Shown here piece by piece: positions 31,156 through 43,653 of a DNA stretch of 64,000 nt. The DNA is from Diadophis punctatus similis (Eukaryota; Chordata; Lepidosauria; Squamata; Dipsadidae), in assembly GCA_023053685.1 (NCBI GenBank), contig JALIGW010000010.1, positions 8,036,596 through 8,100,595 of the forward strand. Reading direction: 5' to 3'. Under the pieces are notes generated by a model. That model made no database searches. It was not told the DNA's origin and saw only the letters and a list, made by a program, of their open reading frames with translations. A program made the position numbers and the translations under genes. Numbering within the stretch: the first letter of the stretch is position 1; each line of letters opens with the position of its first letter.

Positions 31156-31605
31156 CTTTTTTTTTCTTTTTTCTTTTTAATTAAATACACAAAACTATAC
31201 AACAATACAACAGTGACATACACAACAACAAATAAACATTTTGGGCTTTTCTGTTTAGCCCCTAACTCCAATAAGCTATCCTCAGAACTTTACATAATTT
31301 AAGTTACATTTTTTTTACCATAATAAACAACTATATCCGTATTATCTATATAGCCTTTTAAATCTATAGTTTTTACTTACCGTATTTTTCGGAGTATAAG
31401 ACGCAACTTTTTATTCCCCAAAAGAGGGTCAAAAACTGGGTGCGCCTTATACTCCGAATGTAGCCCCCACCCCCCCACCTGCCAGCCCGCCACTTAGCCA
31501 GGGGAGGAAAGCGTTTTCAGGCGGCAGCGCTGCAATCCCTGATTCCCAAAACGGGGCGTGCAACCGGCGCTGCCCGCCACCGGAAACGCGATGCTCTTCT
31601 TTGCC

Positions 31606-32319
31606 GAGAAGGACCCTCAATCAGCCATCTCCAGGGAGCCACCCCCGTCCTCAGGAGGCAGCAGCCCCTTTAAGAGTGAGGGAGCTTTTTTATTTTTTAT
31701 TTCCCTCCTTCTAGCCTGAGCCGGCCGATCGCAAGCCCGCCGGCAGTGACAGCGCGCCGCAGACGTTCGCGGAGGGGAGGGGGGAGGTGATCGTTTGCCA
31801 CCACCACACAGGTATGTGAGTCGCCCAGGGGTCAGCCGCACCTCGGGTTGGAGGGTCCTTGTCCTGCTGCTGCCCCAAGGAAGCTGCGGAGCTGAAGAAG
31901 CCTCCACCCATCTGCCAGCTCGCCACTCAGCCTTTTGGAATCGGGAAGGGGATCGCAGCGCTGCCACCTGAAAATGCTTTCCTCCCCAGGCTGAGTGGCG
32001 AGCTGGCAGGTGGGTGGAGGCTTCTTCAGCTCCGCAGCTTCCTTGGGGCAGCAGCAGGACAAGGACCCTCCAACCCGAGGTGCGGCTGACCCCCGGGCGA
32101 CTCACATACCTGTGCGTTGGCGGCGGTGGCAAGCGATCCCATCCCCTCCACGAACGTCTGTGGCGCGCTGTCACTGCCGGCGGGCTCGCGGTTGGCCGGC
32201 TCAGGCTGGAAGGAGGGAAATAAAATAAAATAAAAAATAAAAAAGCTCCTTCACTCTTAAAGGGGCGGCTGCCTCCTGAGGACGGGGGTGGCTCCCTAGG
32301 CTGATTGAGGGTCCTTCTC
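31606..32319. repeat. Long hairpin, copy 2
   Basis: G at 32167 in the right arm restores pairing with the left arm (GTGACAGCGCGC at about 31746), which copy 1 lacks there. Confidence 0.85.
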
Positions 32320-32544
32320 AGGCAGAGACCCCCTCGGCAGCAGGGGCTGCAATGCAATGCTCTGAGCGGCGTGCAAAAAGCCTTTCTCCAATTTTGGAAT
32401 CGGGGAGGGAAGTGTTTTCGGGCTGCAGCCTGAAACGCAATGCTCTTTTTTTGCTTCTGCAATCACTTTTCTCCCCATTCCAAAAACAGGGCAAACGGTG
32501 GGGTGTCCATAGAAACCCCACCAAAGCCAGCAGATTTATTTCAA

Positions 32545-32623
32545 AGAGAGGAGGGAGGAAGAGAGGGGGGAGGGAGAGGGAGAGGGAGTGGCAGGGGGAG
32601 AGAGAGAGAGAGGAGGGGGGCAT
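32545..32623 (+). repeat. Purine tract, copy 2
   Basis: Unchanged quadruplex-type run. Confidence 0.7.
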
Positions 32624-32817
32624 ACCACAGTCACTTGCTAAAGTATTGAATGCTAGGTATGGCAGAATTATTTTTTTCTTGTTTTGCTCCCCCAAAATTA
32701 AGGTGCGTCCTATATTACGGTGCGTCCTATACTCCGAAAAATACGGTATATTAATATAAATATACCGTGTTACATTTAATGAATTTTTACACACAAATAT
32801 CTTATATTATTCAGAGT

Positions 32818-34081
32818 TGACAGATATACATTTTATACATTCCTTCTTTTTCTTAACCAATCATAAAATTTGTTCCATATTATATAAAAGTCTGATTCTT
32901 GTTTATCCTTTAATTCCTTTGTTAATTTGTCCATCTCAGCGCAGTCCATTATCTTTCTAATTATGTCCTCCTCTGTAGGTGTTTCACTGTTTTTCCAGAA
33001 CTGCGCGTATATAATCCTAGCTGCTGTTAGAATGTGAATAGTAATGTATTGAGTATCTTTGTTAACTCTTGGTTCAATGATGCCTAACAAGAAAAACTGG
33101 GGTTTATTAGAAAATTCTTCCTAGGTTATTTCTTTAATCCACTTCCCTATAATGGCCCAATAGCTCTTAGCTTTCTTACAGGTCCACCAGGTATGATAGT
33201 ATGTGCCTATTTCTTTTTTGCATTTCCAACATAAGGCAGATGAATTCTGCGAAATCCTTGCAATTCTTGTCGGTGGAAGGTGCCACCTATAAAACATCTT
33301 GCACTGGTTCTCCTTGAAGGCCACTGACATTGTCATCTGCCAATTTGTCATCCAAATTTCTTCCCATTTATCTAAATCTATCGAATATCCAAAGTTTTTG
33401 GCCCATCTCAGCATTGGTTCTTTTACTATCTCCTCTTCTAATTTATATTTTATTAAAAATTTATAATTTTTTCCAATCAAATTATCTTCCGGTCCCAGAA
33501 ATGTCCTGTCAAAGTTGCTATATTCCTTCTGAAAATCATATGTCTTATTGACTTTGTAGAACTTTGCTTGGACTTGGGTATATGTCCACCAGTCTAAATT
33601 TATACCTCCTTCTGCCAGTTCATCTCTACACTTCAAATTTCCCTGTTCATTGATTAATTCTTTATATTTTATAGCTCTGTCATAAGACATCAAACTGGGA
33701 TGTTTAAGGGCTTCAACGGGAGAATATCAAATTGGAATTTTTGAATAGTGGTGTCTTTTAATTTGTAGCCAAATTTGAAGGAGTGAATTTCTTAATAAAT
33801 GTTTTTTGAAATAAGTATGTACTTTATATTTACCATCCCAGATATATGCATGCCATCCCAGATGAAGGTCATGCACTTCAATCGTCAAGGTTCTACTGTT
33901 TTTAAGCTGTATCCATTCTCTAATCCAAGATAAACCTGCCGAATAATAATATAATTGCCAATTTGGGACACCCAGTCCACCTCTTTCTTTAACATCTTGA
34001 AGTGAATTTTGCCTTATTCTCGGTTTTTTTCCTTGCCAAATAAATTTTAACGTTATCTTTGTCAAATCTGAGAAAAAATTT
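32818..34081 (-). pseudogene. L1 ORF2 C-terminal region, copy 2
   Basis: Differs from copy 1 by one visible residue: Gly in AEGGINLDWW (C at 33605). Confidence 0.82.
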
Positions 34082-34098
34082 CTCCCTGGTGGTTAAAA

Positions 34099-34882
34099 AT
34101 GACAAGTATTACAAATTTAACAAAGATTGGGACGGGGAGAAAACAGGTAGTCCAGTCCACATTGGCTATTTCAAGTCCTCCTGGTCAAAGATCGATAGAA
34201 GACATGGTGACTAACGAAAGATCTAATTCATTTAAAGACTTACAGGCTAGGCTGCAAAAAATGCAAGATGCAATGACAAAGAATCATGAAGATCTGAAAA
34301 GGGAGATAGGAGAGGTAAGAAGCGATACGAGAGAGCTCAAAGAAAAAATACAATCGATGGATGGAAAATTTGAAACCTTCCAACATCAAATTATGAGAAA
34401 TGAACAAAAACTACAAGAGATGGAAGAAAGAATGGGGAAGGAGGGGAAAAGAGTGGACAAAATGAATGAGAGGTTGATGCAAGCAAATAAAGAACTGGAG
34501 ACTACTGTTATCTTGCTAGAGTCTGAGAAAGTGGCACATTATCTGCGCTTCCAAAATTTTATCTGCGCTTCCAAAATTGCCAGAGATGATGACGGAAATA
34601 TTGGCGAAGACTTTAGGAATTGGAAAGGAAGAAATGTTAATCGAAATGTATGAGATTTACCGAATGCACACTAATTATGCCAAATGACATAATTTACCAA
34701 AAGAAGTCCACATCAGATTTGTTAAAAAATCAATTAGAGACGAAATTCTTCATAGAACCAGAGATGACCCCATAGAACATAGAGGAAGGCAATTAATGGT
34801 GCTGAAACTGGTGCCGAGGAGAGTGAGAGAGCTGAGAAGGCCATATCAATTTTTGACCTCCAAACTGATTAGACATAATATT
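34099..34882 (+). pseudogene. L1 ORF1 5' part, copy 2
   Basis: Carries the same 20-bp duplication and frameshift as copy 1. Confidence 0.85.
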
Positions 34883-35701
34883 TGTCAAAGCATCATTTGA
34901 CACGTTTTTACTCAGAAGACTACGGAAGGGGAGGGGGTGTAAGGATTGCCTCTCCGTCTAACTTAAGAAAGCTTCTGAGTCAAGTATTTCAAAAGGATCT
35001 TTTATTAAGCAGATGTGAAAGCATTCCATTCAAAGCAACGTCTGAATACCCTTAGGCAAAGCAGTTAGAGTTAAAGCAGTAGAGACCCCTCCCCATTAGC
35101 CAGAATTAATAGCCTGGCCAATACGCAGGTGTGAAAAGGTTTTCTTTAATCCACTGCTCTGGGAACCAGATGAACATACATTTCCCAGAACCTCTTTCCA
35201 TTCCCACTTCAAGTGAAATATCCACATTGCCCCTCATAAACCATCTCCCAGGATGAAGAGATCTCAAGATGCTTGGCGCTAGGACATACGTTGTAAAACA
35301 TCAGTTGATACAGGCAATGCTAATAAATCAACCCCAAGACCCCCCCCCTTCTCTCAACTGAATGGCAGAGTCACTCTTTTGGGATTCTGACAGGGGGATT
35401 CTATGAGGGAGAAATGTTAGAGATAGCACATTCTTGGTTAGTTCCCCAAGGTCATCCTTTGTCCAACACCTGCAGGAAGCTGGGAGAAGAAATTACCATG
35501 CTGGCAGAAGATGAGTGGCCAACGTGATGGGGGTGGGGAACAAGGGGAGCCAACTTCTTACTGGGTGGGAACGTGGGTGGAAAGTTAGATTTGGGTTTCT
35601 CCACTTAAGTGCCAACATGGTCTCTGCATTAAATTGGAACTTTGGTGAACTTTTTTCCTTGGACTCTGATTTCTGCTCGGGTGCTATTTGGAACCGTGCC
35701 A
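34883..35701 (+). repeat. Gypsy 5' LTR, copy 2
   Basis: A at 35548 is private to this copy. Confidence 0.87.
34938..35392 (-). mobile_element. Solo LTR in Gypsy 5' LTR, copy 2
   Basis: One base longer than copy 1 (nine C residues from 35340); T at 35110 is private to this copy. The extra C removes the small plus-strand frame seen at 10975-11232 in copy 1. Confidence 0.8.
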
Positions 35702-35814
35702 TTAACCCAAATCTCATTTAAAACTTGCCCAGCTACCCCAATTGACAGGGCACTGGTCGGGGTCCTGGGCCCCAGCTCCGACCCGACGCTGGGCGGTGCG
35801 AAGACTCAGGGAAG

Positions 35815-36126
35815 ATGGAGAAGGAGGAGAAAGCAACTGGGGATCCTGTAAGGGACAAGACGGAGGAATACATCAGAAGCCTCTACTCTCCCTCCCCGGC
35901 GTTCGTGGAGGCCAGGGAGTCCACGGAGAGAGAATGCCAGTTGGGGGCATGGAGCAAGCTACTGGCCCCTGAGCCTCTCTCTCAGCTGGAGCGGACCCCA
36001 CTAGGAGCCATTGGGGGCTTGAGGCTGGAGCAGCCCTTGGCCCCGAATGGGGGCAGCCGAGAACCACGCTCGCGGGGCGCTCCGAAGATGAGGGATCCCA
36101 GTCAGGCTCCCACGCTCACTCGCTGA
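35815..36126 (+). pseudogene. Possible Gypsy leader ORF, copy 2
   Basis: Same 103 codons as 11520-11831. Confidence 0.35.
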
Positions 36127-36216
36127 CGGACCTTCGTGATCGGTTTGGACACCTAAGCGTGAGTTGGACAACCCCCCTCAGGAATTGAAGCCCCAAAGTG
36201 GAACCTGGCCCAGCCC

Positions 36217-36565
36217 GTGTTCTCTTTCCCAGAAGGACCTCGAGCCTCCCAGCAAAGTGGGATTGCCGCCTCTTTTCACACCACTGCGAGTGGGACCCCA
36301 GGAAGTCTTCCCACCGGGCCACCTCCCAGTTGGGAGTCACGCTACCCCTCCCCAAAACCAACCCACCAACAGGGGGGCGGGAAGCCCCAGTGGTGGCAAA
36401 CGGGAGGAGAAAGAGCACCAGCTCCAACACCACAGCCAAGCTTCGGAGCCATGCCACTGTGGCAAGCCCCACCGGGATGGGGGTTCTTTCCCGGAGTGGG
36501 GTGGCCGCAATACCAGTGGACCCTGGAGTACTGTTGTGTCCCAGCACGGAGACCCCTCAGAAATG
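36217..36565 (+). pseudogene. Gypsy Pro/Gly-rich region, copy 2
   Basis: Counterpart of 11922-12270 without visible change. Confidence 0.3.
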
Positions 36566-36655
36566 ACGCACACCCAACTGTTTGCAAACAATACTATTTT
36601 ACTACTAATAAATATTCTTAGTAGTTATGTTTTAAAGTCCATGAAGAACAGAAAA

Positions 36656-37364
36656 GCCATACTTGGAGAAGGAGGCGCTACTCACGGTCACTCATGCTCT
36701 TGTCACCTCCCGATTGGATTACTGCAATGCGCTCTACATGGGCCTACCCTTGAAGAGTATTCAGAGACTTCAGTTGGTGCAAAATGCGGCTGCGCGTGCT
36801 GTGGTGGGTGTGCCAAGGTTCACCCATGTTACACCTATACTCCGCCAGCTGCATTGGTTGCCCATCCGTCTCCGGGTACAATTCAAGGTGTTGATCATCA
36901 TCTTTAAAGCCCTTCATGGCTTAGGACCAGGTTACCTTCGGGACCGCATTCTGCCTCATACTTCCCTTCGACCAGTTAGGGCCCATAGAGTGGGCCTCCT
37001 CCAGGTCCCGTCAGCCAAACAATGCCGGCTGGCGGGCCCTAGGGGGAGGGCCTTCTCTGGGGGGGGCATGCTCTGGAACCAACTTCCCCCAGAGACCCAA
37101 ACCATCCCCACCCTGCTGGCCTTCCGAAAAGCCGTTAAGACATGGCTCTTCCTGCAGGCAGGGGGGGGGAGACTAGTTCCACCTGAGCTCTCCTCTGGTA
37201 TGTTTGATGGTAATTATTTTTTTAACTTTTTAAATGTTTTAATTCTGTTTTTAACCGTGGTTTATTATTCAGTGTACTTATACAATGTTGTATGCCGCTC
37301 TGAGTCCCTCTGGAGTAGGGCGGCATAGAAGAACCAATAATAAATAAATAAATAAAAATAAAAG
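36656..37364 (+). mobile_element. LINE 3' fragment, copy 2
   Basis: Nine G residues near 37161 lengthen the open frame to 221 codons (36663-37328) by shifting past the normal stop. Confidence 0.82.
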
Positions 37365-37389
37365 ATTCTTTTTTCAGAAAGTCCAATAC

Positions 37390-37914
37390 TGTTGCTTCTT
37401 AAGAATTGGCCAAAATTCAAACTCCCAAAGAAAACAGGCAATTAGTTCCTCAGTTATCAGTAACTCACAGAAGTTGGCAGAAAGCCTGGAATTAATTATT
37501 TCACGAACCGAAAATCCAGAAGTCAAAGCCGTAGATTCAAAGAGCAGCAAAACATGGTAAGAGAAATCCAACAAGTTGTTTCCAGTGTCAGCTTCAGCGT
37601 GCTGAAGCCTTAAATAGCCTCAGGGCGTGGCCAATTAGCCTGCAGCTCTACATGCGAGGAGACCTCCTCCTGCAGAGCCAGTCTCGCCTGCTAGCTGCCC
37701 TGCATCAAGCAGAGGCTCCTCCTCTTCTCCTGAGTCAGTCAGCTCCAACTGAGGAGGTGCAGAAGGCCCTGGTTGGCTTTCAGCCTCTGGCACCGAGTCC
37801 TCCTCGCTATCGGACTCAGGTGCCAGGTGCACAGGATGATAGTGCCGTGCCACAGTCAGCTCTTGGTCCTCTGGATCCATGACCAGCTGCACGGGATGCG
37901 GGCAAGCCACAACA
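37390..37914 (-). mobile_element. Second solo LTR-like insertion, copy 2
   Basis: Counterpart of 13094-13618 with the same imperfect flanking repeats. Confidence 0.5.
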
Positions 37915-38085
37915 GATACCCCCTACAACCATTCTCCATGCCTGTGATGGGGCAGCGCAGTCGGGCCCTACATTGCCAGTATCAGCCGCACCAGCCCCTC
38001 CCCAAGGGGGGAGTTGAGCCAACAGATGCATCATGGAGGGGCCCAGATAGGATGACCTCTGCCACAAGCCGTTGCTCTGCTGGCC

Positions 38086-38517
38086 ACAGCTGGGCTAGCC
38101 GCCCCCCCTCAGCCTCAGGAGGCCACCCCACAGTTCCGAGCCACGTTCGATGGGCACCCGACTAAACTAGCCTACTTCCTCCACCGGGTGTTAGTATACA
38201 TCGACGAATACCGAGTGCTGTTCCAAACAAATAGGCAGCTGATCGATCAGCTAACCAAGGGGATGAATGACAGGGAAGCAGCAGAGTATGTGGCCGAGCT
38301 CCACGATGAAGTGGCCCCTGAGTTAAATGACCTGGACGACTTCGTCCAGCTAATGAGGATCAGATTTCGTGATGAGGCCCAACAGGCAGATGCAGAGGCC
38401 CAGATCAAAAAGCTGAAGCAAGCGGGATGCCCAGTGAAGGAACTGGTGTGGGAGTTTAGAAGAGCAGCAGGGAAAGTGCGGGACTGGCCCGAGTGGCTCT
38501 TGGTGCACACATTTTGA
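38086..38517 (+). pseudogene. Gypsy Gag region, copy 2
   Basis: Same stop (TGA ending at 38517) as copy 1. Confidence 0.75.
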
Positions 38518-38714
38518 GATGCACTAGATCCGGAGCTGAAGAAAGCATGTAAAATCCAGGGGGGTCCCGTGCCGAGTCCAAGAGTGGTACTCCACTGCCA
38601 TTGCTCTGGACCACATGGTCAGAGTCAGAAAGGAGACCCCGCCGGACCGGACCACTAGAAGGCCACCGGGCCGCAGGATCCCCCCTAGACCGGCAGTGAT
38701 CCCACACTGAATCG

Positions 38715-39407
38715 ATGAGGGGAGTGAAGTGTTATAGGTGTGGCCAAGCCAGCCACCATACGACCGAGTGCCTAGCGCCAGCCCCCAGCCCTCTGCCAAG
38801 GGCCAGGCCACCTCCTGCTCCCAAAAGAAAGCTGGCTAAGCCGCCCGAACTGGGGCGGTTGGCCCTGCAACTGAAGGGGCCCCCTCCCCCTCCTGATGAC
38901 AATGAAACATCACCAGCGGGAGAATCGGCCCCTCTGTGGGAAGAAGGGGTCGACGAGGAAGAGGATCCGATGGTGAGTGCAGCGGTTCGCCCCTTTCATA
39001 TAAAAGCCAAAATTACAGTGCCCGAGACGGGGAAGGAAGGGGGAGTAGATGCCATAATCGACACGGGCTGTTCGGGGTGCCTAATCAGCAAGATAGTGGT
39101 AGATAAACTGGGGATTCGCACTAGGCCCCTAGCCAGCCCCATCTGATTCCAACAGCTGGATGGGTCGTTAGTTGGGGGGGTTCCCACCACCCTACTAACT
39201 CAGGCAGTAAAATTGAAGTTTGGGTGGCACCAAGAGCAAATTCAATTCATAGTAGCCCCCAAGATGTCAGAAGCCATCATTCTGGGTCTGGCATGGCTAG
39301 ACAAGTGGACCCCCACCATAAGATGGGAGGATGGGTATTGGAAGCTCAATGTACACATCGGCCTGACACCTCCTCTAGAGAGCCCAATGCAGCGGGAAAA
39401 GTTCATG
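38715..39407 (+). pseudogene. Gypsy zinc knuckle and protease, copy 2
   Basis: CCHC and DTG motifs and the internal TGA (39144-39146) are as in copy 1. Confidence 0.82.
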
Positions 39408-40107
39408 CATGGGGGGGTGACCGAATCTGAGCGACTTTATCCAACAGAAACTCAGCAAATTCCTCAGCTCTGCCTTGTAAGTGTTCCTCGCTCCCCCCTT
39501 TTCCAAGGAGGGGGCGAGTCACCCTAAACAAGGCGGCTGGACGAGAATCTGCGGACGCAATAAGAGCGGAAAGATAGGATCGTCTTGCCGCCCTTATCGC
39601 CACTAAATAAGATCTGATGTAAATTCTTAATAGTGTTCGGTCAGACTCGGTCTTCCTGGTTCTCCAGCGGCGCTCCAGACGTCTCTTCTGGCGTTTCATC
39701 TCCCGGAGCTCCTCGGTAAACCAGGGAGCTTTCTGGGATCCACTGCCACGGAGAGGTCGCTTAGGCGCAATTCGGTCTAAAGCCCCTGATGCTGCGGTGT
39801 TCCAAGCAGCCACCAGGGAGTCAGCCGAATTGTGTACCAGGATTTCAGGTATTTCCCCAAGTTCCCTCTGGAATCCTTCCGGCTCCATTAGGCGCCTGGG
39901 CGGAACCACCTAGTCGGTCCCGCCTCCCTGCGGGGGAGGAATGGGGTTGTGAAATCCAGCCTCAGTAGGAAATGATCTGACCATGACAGTGGGGTGATGA
40001 CTATGTCCCTTATCTTCAGATCATCTCTCCACTGCCCCAAAAGAAACACTAGGTCAAGCGTGTGACCACCCTCATGAGTCAGACCCTGAATTACTTGGGT
40101 CAGGCCC
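39408..40107 (-). mobile_element. LINE fragment A, copy 2
   Basis: A at 40039 replaces the G of a CpG and changes Ser to Leu in the FLSGQW segment. Confidence 0.8.
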
Positions 40108-41221
40108 ATGGTTTACATGAAACCGCTGGGGGAGATCATCCGCAGATATGGGGTGTGTTTTCACCAGTACGCTGATGACACCCAGCTGTACATCACCACC
40201 CCGTCTGAATTCAGTGAGGCAGTTGATGTAATGTGCCGGTGCCTGGACAACGTTAGGATCTGGATGGGGAGGAACAGACTCAATCCCGACAAGACTGAGT
40301 GGCTTTGGATATTGCCTCCTAAGGACTATGACAACTGTCCCTCCTTGGCTTTCGAGGGAGCAAAACTGACCCCCTCGGATCAGGCCCGCAACTTGGGGGT
40401 CCTCCTAGATCAACAGCTAAAATTAGACCACCATCTTTCTGCTGTGGCTAGGGGGGCCTTTGCACAGGTTCGCCTGGTGCACCAGCTGCGGCCATACTTG
40501 GAGAAGGAGGCTCTACTCACGGTCACTCATGCCCTTGTCACCTCGCATTTGGACTACTGCAATGCGCTCTACATGGGGCTACCCTTGAAGAGTATCCGGA
40601 GACTTCAGTTGGTGCAAAATGCGGCTGCGCGTGCTGTGGTGGGTGTGCCAAGGTACACCCACGTGACACCGATACTCCGCCAGCTGCATTGGTTGCCCAT
40701 CGGTCTCCAGGTCCAATTCAAGGTGTTGATCACCATCTTTAAAGCCCTTCATGGCTTAGGACCAGGATATCTTCGGGACCGCATTCTGCCTCATACTTCC
40801 CTCCGACCGGTTAGGGCCCACAGAGTTGGCCTCCTCCAGGTCCCGTCGGCCAAGCAATGCCGGCTGGCGGGCCCCAGGGGGAGAGCCTTCTCTGTGGCCG
40901 GCCCCGTGCTCTGGAACCAACTACCCCCAGAGACCCGGACCATCCCCACTCTGCTGGCTTTCCGAAAAGCCGTTAAGACATGGCTTTTCCTGCAGGTGGG
41001 GGGGACAGCTTAATCCACTCGAGCTTACCCCCCAAGTATGTATGGTGTTGAATGGATGTTGTTGTTTTAATACTGTTTTTAAATTTTGTACTTGTTTTTT
41101 AACTATATGTAATTTTGATTATTCTTGTATCTTTCCCTGTTGTACGCCGCCCTGAGTCCTTCGGGAGTTGGGCGGCATATAAGAATAACAAAATAAATAA
41201 ATAAATAAATAAATAAATAAA
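40108..41221 (+). mobile_element. LINE fragment B (inverted), copy 2
   Basis: The 301-codon frame and both junctions are identical to copy 1. Confidence 0.82.
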
Positions 41222-42251
41222 TGTTAAACAGGATGGGCGAGAGAACCGACCCCTGAGGCACCCCACATTACAGGGGCCTAGGGGACGATCTCTGCCCTCC
41301 TGTTAACACCGACTGCATCCTATCAGTGAGATAATAGGAGAACCACCGCAAAACGGTGCCTCCCACTCCCAACTCGAGGAGACGATGCAGAAGGATACCA
41401 TGGTCGATGGTATCGAAAGCCGCTGAGAGGTCAAGTAGCACCAGGATGGAGGAATTCCCCCCATCCCGGGCCCGCCAGAGATCATCCATCAGAGCGACCA
41501 AGGCCGTTTCTGTACTGTAGCCGCGCCTGAAACCCGACTGATAGGGATCTAGATGATCTGTTTCATCCAGAAGTTGCAGAAGCTGAGTAACCACCACCTT
41601 CTCCACAACTTTCCCTAAAAAAGGTAAGTTGGAGACCGGACGATAGTTCTTCAAGTCAGCTGGATCCAGGGAAGGCTTCTTCAGGAGGGGTCTCACCACC
41701 GCAGCTTTTAACAACTGCGGTATGGATCCCTCCCTCAAAGAAGCGATGACCACCGCCTGGATCCAGCCACGTGCCACCTCCCTGCTGGCCAAAACCAACC
41801 AGGAGGGGCACGGGTCCAATAAACAGGTGGAGGTACCCATCGCCCCCACAGCTCTGTCCACATCCTCGGGAGAAACAAGCCCAAACTCTTCCCATAACGG
41901 TGGACTAAGACTTGCCCCTGTCAACTCCATGGACTCTGCCCGGCCAGAGTCCAGGTTCAACCGGATCTGAGCGACTTTATCTGACAGAAACTCTGCGAAT
42001 TCCTCAGCTCTGCCTTGTAAGTGTTCCTCGCTCCCCCCTTTAACAAGGAGGGAGCGAGTCACCCTAAACAAGGCGGCTGGGCGAGAATCTGCGGACGCAA
42101 TAAGAGCGGAAAAATAGGATCGTTTTGCCGCCCTTATCGCCATTAAATAAGATCTGATGTAAATTCTTAATAGTGTTCGGTCAGATTCGGTTTTGCTGGC
42201 CCTCCAGCGGCGCTCCAGACGTCTCTTCTGGCGTTTCATCTCCCGGAGCTC
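41222..42251 (-). mobile_element. LINE fragment C, copy 2
   Basis: Two C/T differences from copy 1 at 42138 and 42143; one gives Met for Val in the SYLMAIRAAK segment. Confidence 0.8.
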
Positions 42252-42265
42252 CTCCTACATCCGGC

Positions 42266-42681
42266 TGAGATTGCCCAGCAAAAAGCTAGGGCCAAAATTC
42301 TTAGGACCTTTCCCAATAGTAAAAATAATTAACCCTGTCACAGTACAGCTTGCATTGCCATGACTATTGGGAAAAATACACCCAGTATTTCATAGCAGCT
42401 TACTGAAGCCAGTGATACGATCAAATATCAGGCCACAAACCCTTCCTCCACCACCCCCAGTGGTAATACAGGGAGAAAGGCACTATGAAGTGAAAAAAAT
42501 CCTAGACTCCAGGATCTTTAGAGGCAAATTGCAGTACCTTATTCACTGGAAAGGGTACCCTTTGGCTGAATCCACATGGGTAAACAGTTGGAAAGTGAAT
42601 GCAGGCAGATTAGTCAAGGATTTCCATGACAAATACCCAGATAAGCCAAAGGGCCCCCCTGGGGGAGGGAGGGGTGGTTAA
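42266..42681 (+). pseudogene. Gypsy integrase end and chromodomain, copy 2
   Basis: Same internal TGA (42361-42363) and chromodomain as copy 1. Confidence 0.87.
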
Positions 42682-42766
42682 GATCGTCAACTTAATCCCC
42701 TGTGCTCTCACTCTCACTCTCTTTTGTTTATTGATAGGAGACATTTTTCTCATGAAGGGAGGCACC

Positions 42767-43130
42767 TGTCAAAGCATCATTTGACACGTTTCTACTCAGA
42801 AGACTATGGAAGGGGGGGGGATTCTATGAGGGAGAAATGTTAGAGATAACACATTCTTGGTTAGTTCCCCAAGGTCATCCTTTGTCCAACACCTGCAGGA
42901 AGCTGGGAGAAGAAATTGCCATGCTGGCAGAAAATGAATGGCCAACGTGACCCAGTTGGGGGTGGGGAACAAGGGGTGCCAACTTCCTACTGCGTGGGAA
43001 CGTGGGTGGAAAGTTAGATTTGGGTTTCTCCACTTAAGTGCCAACATGGTCTCTGCATTAAATTGGAACTTTGGTGAACTTTTTGCCTTGGACTCTGATT
43101 TCTGCTCGGGTGCTATATGGAACCGTGACA
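42767..43130 (+). repeat. Gypsy 3' LTR, copy 2
   Basis: No difference noticed from 18471-18834. Confidence 0.88.
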
Positions 43131-43446
43131 ATATTAACTTTAGATGGCTGACGCCAGAGGGGATAATGATTTCGTGGCAGGAAAAAGAGTTAGAATAGAT
43201 ACGGTCAAAAAAGCAGAGGCATTTTATAATAGGAATTTCAGAGATAGGAGGAAGAACAGAAAATAATGAAGAAAGACTTAATGAACCAAAAGAAATCAGA
43301 ACGATAAGGGCAACGACCTAAATATAAGTAGAGCAGGACTGGAAGAGACTAAGATCCTATCTCTGAACATTAATAGTTTGAATTCCTCTCTAAAAAGGAT
43401 TTTTTAAAAAAATAAACTATATAAAATGAAAGTAGACATAATAGTA
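43131..43446 (+). pseudogene. L1 ORF1 3' end and ORF2 start, copy 2
   Basis: Same frame break and same truncation by the LINE tail. Confidence 0.78.
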
Positions 43447-43653
43447 TTATTTATTTATTTATTTATTTATTTTGTTATTCTTATATGCCGCCCAACTCCC
43501 GAGGGACTCGGGGCGGCTTACAGCAGGGAAAAATACAAGAATAAACAAAAAATTACATAAGATTTAAAAACAAATACGAAAATTTAAAACAATTATTTAA
43601 AACAGCAACATCCATTCGACACATACATACTTGGGGGGTGGGCTCAGGTGGAA

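Larger units (their letters stand above)
31380..32746. mobile_element. Fold-back DNA transposon, copy 2
   Basis: Same length (1,367 bp) and termini. Differences from copy 1 are a GCG at about 31505-31520, G at 32167 and T at 32334. Confidence 0.8.
31156..34084 (-). mobile_element. L1 3' part, copy 2
   Basis: Counterpart of 6862-9790, including the poly-A tail and the nested fold-back element. Confidence 0.8.
34883..43130 (+). mobile_element. Gypsy element, copy 2
   Basis: Same LTRs, ATATT duplication (34878-34882 and 43131-43135) and internal insertions as 10589-18834. It is 2 bp longer owing to poly-C and poly-G runs. Confidence 0.88.
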